A stretch of 13,482 bases of DNA from Lachnoclostridium sp. UBA3262. Its GTDB lineage: Bacteria; Bacillota; Clostridia; Lachnospirales; Lachnospiraceae. Of this stretch, positions 1-6,521 are shown piece after piece (positions within the stretch are counted from its first letter, which is position 1; each line of letters starts with the position of its first letter). A program made the translations under genes and the position numbers. The notes beneath the pieces are model-generated. The model made no database searches. It worked only from the letters and a program-made list of their open reading frames with translations, and was not told where the DNA came from. The stretch lies in assembly GCA_002362575.1 (NCBI GenBank), contig DEUM01000036.1:1-13482 (forward strand), in the 5' to 3' direction.

Positions 1-2
1 AG

Positions 3-332
3 AAAAAGAAGAGGTATGCAGAGTATATAGATATGTGTCTGAATACTAATACTCATACCGGAATTGTGGTGTCTGCTTCCAATACAAAACTGACAAACTC
101 TCTTCGCAGTGGTTTTGCCAATCTGGATTTTGGAAACGAAGATGAACTCCAGACGTTCTTTAAGCAGTATCAGGATTGGATGGAACCAGCGTATCTGGAA
201 ATCCATGGTGGTTCCGGTAAATTGGCAAAGGAGCATCTTGCAGAAGACTTGGTTTTTTATAAAAATCATTACAAAAGTTTGATGGGTAGTGTGCTGGCAG
301 CAAGCGTATCTCATGTTGATTTGCAAATATAA
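3..332 (+). CDS. 3' end of an unrecognised gene, truncated by the window edge
   Basis: The reading frame is open from the first complete codon at 3 and ends with TAA at 330-332, so what is visible (about 109 residues) is very likely the C-terminus of a longer protein. A start at ATG 33 is possible, but there is no convincing ribosome site before it and the upstream codons (KKKRYAEYID) read like ordinary charged protein. The piece has a mixed, soluble-protein composition with aromatic-rich stretches (FFKQYQDWMEPAYLE, FYKNHYKSL) and no membrane segment or signal peptide. I do not recognise the family. A clear intrinsic terminator follows 28 nt after the stop, which fits a real gene end. It appears unrelated to the toxin locus downstream. 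Confidence 0.6.
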   Translation, partial: KKKRYAEYIDMCLNTNTHTGIVVSASNTKLTNSLRSGFANLDFGNEDELQTFFKQYQDWMEPAYLEIHGGSGKLAKEHLAEDLVFYKNHYKSLMGSVLAASVSHVDLQI

Positions 333-359
333 AGATAAATAGGCGGAACATAACATAAT

Positions 360-400
360 CGCCCCAGAGTGTCCTTTATTGGATATGAGGGGCGGTTTTT
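360..400 (+). terminator. Intrinsic terminator after the left-edge gene
   Basis: CGCCCC (360-365) pairs with GGGGCG (389-394). An inner GTCC/GGAT pairing extends the stem, and a run of five T follows at 396-400. This ends the transcript of the partial gene and insulates the toxin locus. Confidence 0.85.
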
Positions 401-458
401 ATGCATTTTGAATAATTTAGGCTTGAATAATTTAGCGAATAAGAGGATTAAATCCTAC

Positions 459-487
459 TTGAAAGTGCATATGTGATATGTTAAAAT
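459..487 (+). promoter_or_regulatory. Promoter of the first holin-like toxin
   Basis: TTGAAA (459-464), a 17-nt spacer and TAAAAT (482-487) form a near-consensus sigma-A promoter. Transcription would start near 494 and give an untranslated leader of about 84 nt before the toxin ATG at 578. Confidence 0.75.
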
Positions 488-520
488 TTTTATACGGAAA
501 TGCCCTTCGACAGGGTGGTA

Positions 521-570
521 ACCTCCCAAGCTGGCACTGTAAATTTAGTTACTTATACCAGATGGGAGGT
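521..570 (+). promoter_or_regulatory. Leader that can mask the toxin ribosome site
   Basis: ACCTCCC at 521-527 is the exact complement of GGGAGGT at 564-570, the Shine-Dalgarno of the toxin gene. Folding would close a loop of 36 nt and hide the ribosome site. Leader structures that block translation of the primary transcript are known in type I toxin mRNAs; that this one does so is inferred from the pairing. Confidence 0.55.
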
Positions 571-577
571 GGCGCTA

Positions 578-694
578 ATGACAGATTATGAAACTATTAT
601 GGTTTTTCTGGGAATACTGGCTTTGCTGGTATCTTCTGGGACTCTGCTGATAGCGTTGCTTGTCTACATAGATAAGAAGAACAAGCGAAAATAA
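578..694 (+). CDS. Putative holin-like toxin, 38 aa (type I toxin-antitoxin)
   Basis: A 38-residue peptide beginning MTDYETIMVFLG, with one hydrophobic helix (about residues 7-30) and a basic tail (YIDKKNKRK). The acidic N-terminus, single membrane span and Lys/Arg tail match the Firmicutes putative holin-like toxin family (Hol_Tox; TxpA/BsrG-like type I toxins), which damage the membrane when made in excess. I chose ATG 578 because GGGAGGT lies seven bases upstream. The open frame extends back to ATG 500, but that part lies within the predicted untranslated leader. A convergent antisense RNA overlaps the stop codon and 3' end and would be the antitoxin. Production is probably further limited by a leader complementary to the ribosome site. 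Family assignment is by pattern; toxicity is inferred. Confidence 0.8.
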   Translation: MTDYETIMVFLGILALLVSSGTLLIALLVYIDKKNKRK

Positions 695-827
695 AAAATG
701 CCTAACCTGTCGGCCAACAGGCTAGGCGGTGTCCATTAGGGCATCAATCCAATGCTTGGGAGCATCCACTTTTGGAGTTGGACACTATCCGTTTGAGAGG
801 CATCTGTTACAGCAGATGCCTTTCTTT
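692..827 (-). ncRNA. Antisense antitoxin RNA of toxin locus 1 (about 135 nt)
   Basis: On the minus strand, a near-consensus promoter (857-862 and 834-839) points towards the toxin. The predicted RNA starts near 827 and ends at a hairpin with 10-bp arms and one mismatch (700-727), followed on that strand by a T-rich tract. Its 5' end would fold into the complement of the toxin mRNA terminator hairpin. An internal 7-bp long-range stem (729-735 with 779-785) encloses a small hairpin (752-765). It is fully complementary to the last bases and 3' untranslated region of the toxin mRNA, the arrangement seen in txpA/RatA-type systems. Ends are predicted from promoter and terminator only. Confidence 0.75.
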
Positions 828-829
828 AC
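798..829 (+). terminator. Terminator of toxin 1 mRNA
   Basis: AGGCATCTG (798-806) pairs perfectly with CAGATGCCT (813-821), followed by a T-rich tract TTCTTT. The top of the hairpin displays GTTACA (806-811). The same six-base loop tops the matching terminator of the second toxin locus. Confidence 0.8.
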
Positions 830-833
830 GTTA

Positions 834-862
834 AATATAACATAGTTTTGATGTGAGTTCAA
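834..862 (-). promoter_or_regulatory. Promoter of antisense antitoxin RNA 1
   Basis: Read on the minus strand: TTGAAC (857-862), 17-nt spacer, TATATT (834-839). This is a stronger match to consensus than most promoters in the window, as expected for an antitoxin RNA made in excess. Confidence 0.75.
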
Positions 863-927
863 GGGTGGATTTGGGGAATAAAATGTAATATCAAATGGTT
901 TCTGTATGAACTTCATAAGTCTCGGTA

Positions 928-956
928 TAGTAATAGGACAACTTATATGCTATAAT
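928..956 (+). promoter_or_regulatory. Candidate promoter for the DUF2164 / DUF4846 genes
   Basis: A perfect TATAAT lies at 951-956, with a weak -35 (TAGTAA at 928-933) at 17 nt. It sits about 55 nt upstream of the chosen DUF2164 start. The -10 is good and the -35 poor, so an activator may be needed or the promoter may be weak. Confidence 0.5.
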
Positions 957-1012
957 CTTGTTATTAGAAAAACAGTGATTTGTGTCAGGCAATGAAAGAA
1001 ATGAGGGAAAGT

Positions 1013-1270
1013 ATGAATAGAAAAAGTGTGGGAACGGTAATACAGCTTTCAGATGAGCAGAAGAAAGCGATTATGGAAGAAATTGCGGCATTTTATCTGG
1101 ATGAGCGGGATGAGGAAATCGGAATGATTGAGCAGAGCCAGCTATTGGATTTGTTTCTGGAACAGCTGGCGCCGATTGTATACAATAAGGCGCTGGATGA
1201 TGCGATTGGCTGGTATAAGAGGCAGCAGGAGAATATTGAGTCGGATTATTATTTATTGTATAAGGATTGA
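1013..1270 (+). CDS. DUF2164 family small protein
   Basis: An 85-aa acidic protein. After a short lead (MNRKSVGTVIQL) comes the DUF2164 pattern: LSDEQKKAIMEEI, then the DEEIGMIEQSQLLDLFLEQLAPIVYNKALDDA block, and a C-terminal helix. The family is a small, all-helical, cytoplasmic protein of unknown function widespread in bacteria, and the length fits. ATG 1013 is preferred over ATG 980 because AGGGA lies just before it and the family domain begins about ten residues later; the extra residues from 980 have no ribosome site. It is separated by only 12 nt from the DUF4846 gene, which has its own AGGAGG site, so the two are probably co-transcribed. Function unknown. Confidence 0.8.
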   Translation: MNRKSVGTVIQLSDEQKKAIMEEIAAFYLDERDEEIGMIEQSQLLDLFLEQLAPIVYNKALDDAIGWYKRQQENIESDYYLLYKD

Positions 1271-1282
1271 CAGGAGGGAAAA

Positions 1283-2257
1283 ATGTCTGGACGGAGAATG
1301 ACAACAAAGGATGCGATTATGCTGTCGGGGGTGCTGGGACTGGCAGTGCTTGGCTTGCTTTTGCTAGTGCTGAAGCCATTTTCAGGCTTTGAAAGGGAAC
1401 TGCCGGAAAATGTAGGAAAGACGGCGAGTATGCCCGCAGTCAATGCCACGGAAAAACCCGGGGGAACAGCGGACGACGAAACTTCGGCAAGCGGGGCGGC
1501 AATCCTTCTCAATACAGAGGGAAAGACGCTGGAAAAGAGAGTCCATACGCCGGCTGGTTATAAGAGGAAAGAAGCAGATTCCAAAAGCCTGACTACTTTC
1601 TTGCGAGAGTACCCATTGAAAAAGGCGGGGAGCAAGGTGCGTCTCTATAATGGAAAAAAGAAGGAGAATCAGGACGCTCACGCAGCGGTATTTAAACTGC
1701 CTTTAGAGAAGGAAAATTTACAACAGTGCGCCGATTCTGTGATGAGGGTATACGCCGAATATTATTGGAAGACGGAGCAGAAGGAAAAGATTTCTTTCCG
1801 GTTTGTCGATGGATTTCAGGCAGATTATGTGAGGTGGAGAGAAGGCTACCGGATTCAGACTGGTGCTACACGGTCTTCGTGGGTGTCAAGCGGTGCGTAT
1901 GATGATTCATATAAGAATTTTCAGAAATATATGCGTATGGTCTTTGCCTATGCGAGTACGATTTCGATGAAAGCGGAATCTAAGAAGATAAAATTATCAA
2001 AGATTCAAGTGGGAGATATTTTCTTAAAGGATGGAAGTCCGGGACATGTTGTCATGGTAGTGGATATTTGTGAAAATGAGGATGGCAAGAAGGCATTTTT
2101 ACTCGGTCAGGGGTATATGCCGGCGCAGGAATTTCACCTGTTAAAAAATCCTGCTCATGAGGAGGATCCGTGGTATTACGAAACCGAAATATCATATCCT
2201 CTCGAAACGCCGGAGTACACTTTTGAGAAGGGGTGCTTGAGACGGCTGAATTATTGA
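1283..2257 (+). CDS. DUF4846 domain protein, membrane-anchored and extracytoplasmic
   Basis: A 324-aa protein with a short basic N-terminus, one membrane helix (about 12-31), a low-complexity linker rich in Ser, Gly, Ala and Asp (about 45-75), and a globular domain (about 95-320). The domain carries hallmarks of DUF4846: YNGKKKENQDAHAAVF (122-137), QQCADSVMRVYAEYYW (147-162), FAYASTISM (221-229), and VGDIFLKDGSPGHVVMVVD (243-261) followed by LGQGYMPAQEFH (274-285). No function is established; the GHVVMVVD strand resembles the second half of papain-like cell-wall peptidase cores, but this is only a resemblance. The linker motif DETSASGAA echoes the DSASGSAV linkers of the four lipoproteins immediately downstream, suggesting a shared location outside the membrane. 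The ribosome site AGGAGGG lies upstream of ATG 1283. Confidence 0.82.
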   Translation: MSGRRMTTKDAIMLSGVLGLAVLGLLLLVLKPFSGFERELPENVGKTASMPAVNATEKPGGTADDETSASGAAILLNTEGKTLEKRVHTPAGYKRKEADSKSLTTFLREYPLKKAGSKVRLYNGKKKENQDAHAAVFKLPLEKENLQQCADSVMRVYAEYYWKTEQKEKISFRFVDGFQADYVRWREGYRIQTGATRSSWVSSGAYDDSYKNFQKYMRMVFAYASTISMKAESKKIKLSKIQVGDIFLKDGSPGHVVMVVDICENEDGKKAFLLGQGYMPAQEFHLLKNPAHEEDPWYYETEISYPLETPEYTFEKGCLRRLNY

Positions 2258-2290
2258 AATTTAATATGTTATGTATAAATATTAAAATAT

Positions 2291-2319
2291 TTGTAATGGG
2301 ATTGTAATTATTTTATGGT
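2291..2319 (+). promoter_or_regulatory. Candidate promoter for the lipoprotein array
   Basis: TTGTAA (2291-2296), 17-nt spacer, TATGGT (2314-2319), four of six matches at each box. It lies in a 145-nt AT-rich gap that also contains a short near-palindrome of alternating A and T (2277-2292). The first lipoprotein starts at 2403, so the leader would be about 75 nt. Confidence 0.4.
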
Positions 2320-2402
2320 ACATTTTGGTAAGGACGTATGTGCTACGATGTAAACCAAAGAAAATATTGAAAAATATTGAAATAAATGAAAGGTGTGAGA
2401 GG

Positions 2403-3764
2403 ATGAAAAGAAAATCCGTATTGGTATCGGTAATGCTGATAATTACAATTCTATGCACCTCCTGCGGTACAAAGCTGCCGGAGGCGGGCGACTATACGGA
2501 GGAGGACAGCGCTTCGGGCAGTGCTGTGGATAGCGCTCAAAATGAAATGGAAACGAAGAAGAAAGAGAGTATCTACGACAGACTGCCATATTGCAATGAT
2601 GAACATTATTATCAGTTTGATGACAACGGAGACCTGCTTCAGTGCAAGCTGGGACGTTTACCGGAGGATGCGTCGCGGAGAACCTACCATGTAAAAAACG
2701 GGAAGGATGTCGCGGTATGGCGCGTCAATGATAAAGAGATATTTTATGTGGCAAAGGCAAAGGAACTATGGCGTATTCCGATAGGGAAGGATAAGGACGG
2801 TGCCTGTCCGCAGGTGGATAAGGCAGAGAAGGTGTTGACTGATAAGAACGATATCATAGATGTGTATGCAGACGACAACTACATTGTTTACGCATCCCTT
2901 CTCGATACTACAGGCGGCGTATATTGTGAATATGACCGAAAAACTGGGAAAAAGCTCACTGTAGACGGAACCGGAAAGGAAAATTTTACGACGTTTGCAG
3001 CCAGCAATTATTTGGATGTAGTAGGAGGGGAGTATGTCCTGCTGGGCAGTGAGTACAAAAAGGTAGATAAGACCGATTCTGTGTCTGAAAGTATTCAGAG
3101 GGGCGTTTATGTTCACAAGCTTGGCTCAGGGAATGTTACGAAAATAGACGATTACTGTGTTTCTGACCACGAGCAGGTGCCATATGAAAGTGCAAGGGCA
3201 GCAGGAGAGAAATTTTATTATTATGCTGGGGGAAAATGGAAGGAAAAAGAGAAGGTAATTGAGGAGGCAAAACAGGATATCTGGATGTATGATGCCCGAA
3301 CAGGAAAACGGGAAATCTTTGTTTCTGTGAAAGAGCTGATTCAGTGTGCAATGAAAAACAAAGCTGAAGATACTAGTATTGGTAAATTTTTCCGAGTAAG
3401 AGATATATTTATCGACAAAGGGAAAATGTATATATTGGCATACGATTATGGTGACTATATTTTATACAGCAGGGAACTTACTGGAAATCCAGAACTGAAA
3501 TATGAAGAAAAAGCCAGCGAGTTTGTAAGGAATATTCAAATACAAAATATAAGAGAGATAGAGAGGGATATTATAGAGGGAAAGCTTTTGGTAGGTTATT
3601 ATGATGAGCATGATGAGTCTCATCCTAAACATATAGAGAAGTGTTATGACTTTACCAGTGGAGTATACAAGGATGTGAAAGAGAGTGATTACGAAGGGGT
3701 GTACTGGTGTTATGGGTTAAAATCATGGCGTGAGTATGATTACTTTTCGAGCTTCGTGGTATAA
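2403..3764 (+). CDS. Lipoprotein A of the tandem array, probable beta-propeller
   Basis: A 453-aa protein with a lipoprotein signal peptide: basic MKRK, a hydrophobic core, and LCTSC with Cys21 as the probable lipidated residue. A short linker (DYTEEDSASGSAVDS) is followed by a repetitive beta-rich body. Strand-like units include EIFYVAKAKELWRIPI, YADDNYIVYASL, VYVHKLGSGNVTKIDD and DIWMYDARTGKREIF. This type of short aromatic repeat suggests a DUF5050-like beta-propeller; that fold is inferred, not shown. CND (Cys64) and KCYD (Cys414) are conserved in all four paralogues. I chose ATG 2403 because it gives the signal peptide shared by the paralogues and follows GAGAGG; a start at 2325 would put 26 residues in front of it. 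Its body is closest to lipoprotein B. Ligand unknown. Confidence 0.78.
   Translation: MKRKSVLVSVMLIITILCTSCGTKLPEAGDYTEEDSASGSAVDSAQNEMETKKKESIYDRLPYCNDEHYYQFDDNGDLLQCKLGRLPEDASRRTYHVKNGKDVAVWRVNDKEIFYVAKAKELWRIPIGKDKDGACPQVDKAEKVLTDKNDIIDVYADDNYIVYASLLDTTGGVYCEYDRKTGKKLTVDGTGKENFTTFAASNYLDVVGGEYVLLGSEYKKVDKTDSVSESIQRGVYVHKLGSGNVTKIDDYCVSDHEQVPYESARAAGEKFYYYAGGKWKEKEKVIEEAKQDIWMYDARTGKREIFVSVKELIQCAMKNKAEDTSIGKFFRVRDIFIDKGKMYILAYDYGDYILYSRELTGNPELKYEEKASEFVRNIQIQNIREIERDIIEGKLLVGYYDEHDESHPKHIEKCYDFTSGVYKDVKESDYEGVYWCYGLKSWREYDYFSSFVV
2458..2484 (+). repeat. Conserved hairpin block in the lipoprotein leader, copy A
   Basis: CCTCCTGCGG pairs with CTGCCGGAGG across a 7-nt loop, with one mismatch and one G-T pair. 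It covers the codons around the lipid-attachment Cys. The same block occurs at 3855-3881, 5213-5239 and 6577-6603. Confidence 0.7.
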
Positions 3765-3787
3765 AAAAGTTTTTATGGGAGGTCACA

Positions 3788-5149
3788 ATGAAGAAGAATT
3801 ATGGAAAAGCGATTCTATCAGTAACAATGGTAATAGCACTGGCGGTTCTCAGCACCTCCTGCGGCACAAAGCTGCCGGAGGCGGGCGACTATACGGAAGC
3901 GGACAGCGCTTCGGGCAGTGCTGTGGATAGTGTCCAAAATGAGATGGGAGCGGAGAAGAAGGAGAGTATCTGCGACAGACTGCCATTTTGTAACGATGAA
4001 CATTATTATACGTTTGATGATGACGACGGTACTCTGTTTCAGTATGGGTTGAGGTATCCATTGTCTGAAAGTCCACCGGGAACCTATTATGTAAAAAATG
4101 GGAAGGGCGTCACGATATGGTATGTCAACAATAAAGAGATATTTTATGTGGCAAAGAAAAAAGAGCTATGGCGTATTCCGATAAAGAAGGATAAGTATGG
4201 TATTTGCCCGCAGGTGAATAAGGCAGAGAAAGTATTGTCAGAAAAAAATGAAATTGTAGAAGTGTATGCAGATGATAATTATATCCTGTATCTATCAAAA
4301 GAACCGGCTACGGTTGAGGACAAATATAATGAATACGACCGCAAAGCAGGGCAAAAGGTTTCAATCGGAACAGAGTTTGCAACAATATTTTCAGGTCATT
4401 TATTGTCTCAGGTAATAGAAAGGGGATATATACTGTTGGTGTGCGATTGTGTGAGATTGGATAAGAAATATCCAATGTTTTATAACGGAATATATATTCA
4501 CAAGATTGGTTCAGGAAAGGTTACAAAAATAGATGACGGTTATTTTTCCACTTCTTTTACAGATGACGATAAGGTGGTTTGTCCGCTCGTAGGTGCAAAG
4601 GCGGCAGACGGGAAATTTTATTACTTTGGCAGATATAGTGGAACGGAAAAGGCAGAGGTGTATCCACTGGAGGAACAGGACATCTGGGTATATGATATCC
4701 AGACAGGTAAGAGGGAAAAGTTTGTTTCAGAGGAGCAGTTTACCCAGAGCGCAATTAAGAATAAAGTCGGGGGTACTGGTAACTTTTTTACCCTGAACAG
4801 TATTCATATTGATAGAGGAAAAATGTATATTTATACCTATTTTTATGGTGGTTTTGCCCTATTCAGCAAGGAGCTTACGGAAGGCTCAGAACTAAAGTAT
4901 GAAAAGGGTTCCAGTCAGTTTCTGACTAGCGGAGAGAAAAAAACGGAAGATGTGTATGCAATGAATATTGTAGAGGGAAAGCTTCTTTTCGGTTATGGTA
5001 AAGACAATTTCAAGGTAAAGTGTTATGATTTAGCCAAGGGAACGGAAAAGGATGTAAAAATTGACGATGCAGAAGTGCTTTACCTTTGTGCCCTTGGTGT
5101 CGGTTCACTAAATATGAACGGTAAAAAAGCTTTAGGAGGTGCGAAATGA
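3788..5149 (+). CDS. Lipoprotein B of the tandem array, probable beta-propeller
   Basis: A 453-aa paralogue of lipoprotein A, starting 23 nt after its stop behind a good GGGAGGT site, so the two are probably co-transcribed. Signal peptide MKKNYGKAILSVTMVIALAV, then LSTSC with Cys25 as the lipid site, then the linker DYTEADSASGSAVDS. The body matches A in long stretches (NKEIFYVAKKKELWRIPIKK, CPQVNKAEKVLSEKN, YADDNYILY, GIYIHKIGSGKVTKIDDG, DIWVYDIQTGKREKFV). The conserved CND (Cys68) and KCYDL are present, but the QC(K/R)L motif seen in A, C and D is FQYGL here. The C-terminus (NMNGKKALGGAK) differs from the others. Its leader DNA is almost identical to that of lipoprotein C rather than A. The stop overlaps the start of C by 4 nt. 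Ligand unknown. Confidence 0.78.
   Translation: MKKNYGKAILSVTMVIALAVLSTSCGTKLPEAGDYTEADSASGSAVDSVQNEMGAEKKESICDRLPFCNDEHYYTFDDDDGTLFQYGLRYPLSESPPGTYYVKNGKGVTIWYVNNKEIFYVAKKKELWRIPIKKDKYGICPQVNKAEKVLSEKNEIVEVYADDNYILYLSKEPATVEDKYNEYDRKAGQKVSIGTEFATIFSGHLLSQVIERGYILLVCDCVRLDKKYPMFYNGIYIHKIGSGKVTKIDDGYFSTSFTDDDKVVCPLVGAKAADGKFYYFGRYSGTEKAEVYPLEEQDIWVYDIQTGKREKFVSEEQFTQSAIKNKVGGTGNFFTLNSIHIDRGKMYIYTYFYGGFALFSKELTEGSELKYEKGSSQFLTSGEKKTEDVYAMNIVEGKLLFGYGKDNFKVKCYDLAKGTEKDVKIDDAEVLYLCALGVGSLNMNGKKALGGAK
3803..3921 (+). repeat. Near-identical leader repeat, copy 1 (lipoprotein B)
   Basis: A 119-nt block covering the signal peptide, lipobox and start of the linker. By eye it matches 5161-5279 in lipoprotein C with three mismatches. 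The sequence after the block is very different between the two genes, which points to recent gene conversion or duplication of the leader alone. Confidence 0.85.
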
Positions 5150-6486
5150 TAAAAAAATACGGAAAAGCGATTCTATCAGTAACAATGGTAATAGCACTGG
5201 CGGTTCTCAGCACCTCCTGCGGCACAAAGCTGCCGGAGGCAGGCGACTATACGGAAGTAGACAGCGCTTCGGGCAGTGCGGCAGATGCGGACAAGACAGA
5301 CGCAGGTTCGGTACGAAAAAATAGTATGAGCAGATATGCGTGCTGTAATGACACAAACCTGTATACATGCAAGGATGGAAAAATTCAGCAGTGCAGGCTG
5401 GATGGCACGGTAATCCGGGAGTATGAGGACAATCATACGAGAAAGACATGGAGAGGGTTCAGTATTGAATATGTAACGAATGAGGAGATTTTTTGCTTCG
5501 AGTATACCTCAGCAGGAGATGGGAACTGTACATGGTGTATTCCGATTGACAAGAGAGCAGATGGCGACTGCCTGCGATTGGATAAAGCAAAGGAGATATT
5601 ACCGACGGGATGTATGTCCATAATATATGCGGATGAAAATTGTATTGCCTATCTGAACTATTTATGGCGATATACGGAATATGACAGAAAAAAGGATAAG
5701 GTTTTAGAATTTGAACAATATACAGGAATTAGGCAATATATAAAAAGTTATGAGCATGTTTGGGGGAAAGCTGTGGGGGACACTGTATTATTGGCAAAGA
5801 AAGGAAGCGGAAAGTGGGAAGACGGAACGCAGGGGATTTATGCCCATAAGGTAGGAACAAAAGCGGAGGCAGACACGCTGATTGATGATTTGTATGTTCC
5901 GGGTGACAGTTTTATGTGTATGTCAAATACCGAAAAACAGGCTTTTTATTCCGGAGGCTGGAGAAAAAATGCAAAGGGAGTCTACGATGCGCAAACAGCG
6001 GATGAGGATAGCGATATCTGGATGTATGACACAGAAAAGAAGGAGAAGCAGAGATTTATTACAGGGAAAGAGATTCGCAAATACTGCAGTAAAAAGGATA
6101 ATGTGATAGAGGGATTATTTATTGAAGGAGACAAGCTGTACATTTGGCTTAGTGAGTCCGATTCGGATTTCATGGAGGATGATAGTCATCTTGTGCTGAG
6201 CAGGGATTTGAGTGGAAAGACGGAGGTAAAGTGCGAGAAGAAGCTGAGCAAGTTTTTGAATACGCTGAATTATTATAAGGAACATGGAGTAGTATACGAA
6301 CTGGATGAGCAGTCAGTAGATTTTGTTGCAGGAAAGGTTATTGCCCTTTGTTTTGATGAGGCTGATGATGACCGCAGTGGACGTTGTTATAAATGCTACG
6401 ATTTGTCGGATGGGACGAGTAAGGAGGTAAAGGAGGGTGACGCAGAAGCTGTGTACTGGTGTTATCTGAATGGATTTTTTATGTGA
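5146..6486 (+). CDS. Lipoprotein C of the tandem array, probable beta-propeller
   Basis: A 446-aa paralogue whose ATG overlaps the stop of lipoprotein B (ATGA), implying translational coupling; TTAGGAGG lies upstream inside the end of B. Signal peptide and linker are nearly the same as B, with Cys25 as lipid site. After about residue 45 it departs from A and B and resembles D: CNDTNLYTCKDGKIQQCRLDG, YVTNEEIFCFEY, IPIDKRADGDCLRLDKAKEIL, GIYAHKVGT, DIWMYDTEKKEKQRF, CYDLSDGTSKEVKEGDAEAV. It is unusually rich in cysteine (for example ACC at 65-67 and CTWC in the first third), odd for an exported protein of an anaerobe. The conserved CND (Cys67) and CYDL pair is present. Beta-propeller fold inferred; ligand unknown. 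Confidence 0.78.
   Translation: MIKKYGKAILSVTMVIALAVLSTSCGTKLPEAGDYTEVDSASGSAADADKTDAGSVRKNSMSRYACCNDTNLYTCKDGKIQQCRLDGTVIREYEDNHTRKTWRGFSIEYVTNEEIFCFEYTSAGDGNCTWCIPIDKRADGDCLRLDKAKEILPTGCMSIIYADENCIAYLNYLWRYTEYDRKKDKVLEFEQYTGIRQYIKSYEHVWGKAVGDTVLLAKKGSGKWEDGTQGIYAHKVGTKAEADTLIDDLYVPGDSFMCMSNTEKQAFYSGGWRKNAKGVYDAQTADEDSDIWMYDTEKKEKQRFITGKEIRKYCSKKDNVIEGLFIEGDKLYIWLSESDSDFMEDDSHLVLSRDLSGKTEVKCEKKLSKFLNTLNYYKEHGVVYELDEQSVDFVAGKVIALCFDEADDDRSGRCYKCYDLSDGTSKEVKEGDAEAVYWCYLNGFFM
5161..5279 (+). repeat. Near-identical leader repeat, copy 2 (lipoprotein C)
   Basis: Partner of the 119-nt leader block at 3803-3921; three differences seen by eye, all after the lipobox. It includes the CCTCC...GGAGG hairpin at 5213-5239. 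Confidence 0.85.
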
Positions 6487-6521
6487 CCGGATGGTGAGTA
6501 GTGAAAGGATGGGTGGAAAAG

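Noticed and set aside
500..577. Upstream extension of toxin 1 from ATG 500
   Set aside because: This part lies in the predicted leader that pairs with the ribosome site, has no Shine-Dalgarno of its own, and would put a non-family segment before the peptide.
3..862. Mobile element or phage border next to toxin locus 1
   Set aside because: No integrase, transposase, terminal inverted repeat or target duplication is visible; holin-like toxin loci also occur in ordinary chromosomal regions.
1283..2257. Reading the DUF4846 protein as a cell-wall peptidase
   Set aside because: The GHVVMVVD strand is suggestive, but no Cys-His-polar catalytic set in the right order could be placed with confidence.
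2277..2292. Near-palindrome AAATATT/AATATTT before the lipoprotein array, as a possible operator or terminator
   Set aside because: It is made of A and T only in an AT-rich gap and has no T tract after it; chance is a sufficient explanation.
2325..2402. N-terminal extension of lipoprotein A from ATG 2325
   Set aside because: It would bury the signal peptide behind 26 charged residues, and the paralogues start at the equivalent of 2403.
3730..3930. Plus-strand frames at 3730-3930, 5139-5324 and 6470-6742 that share the peptide LLR(H/Y)KAAGG(G/R)RLYGS
   Set aside because: They are out-of-frame readings of the conserved lipoprotein leader DNA. The shared peptide follows from the repeat; they lack ribosome sites and start inside neighbouring genes.
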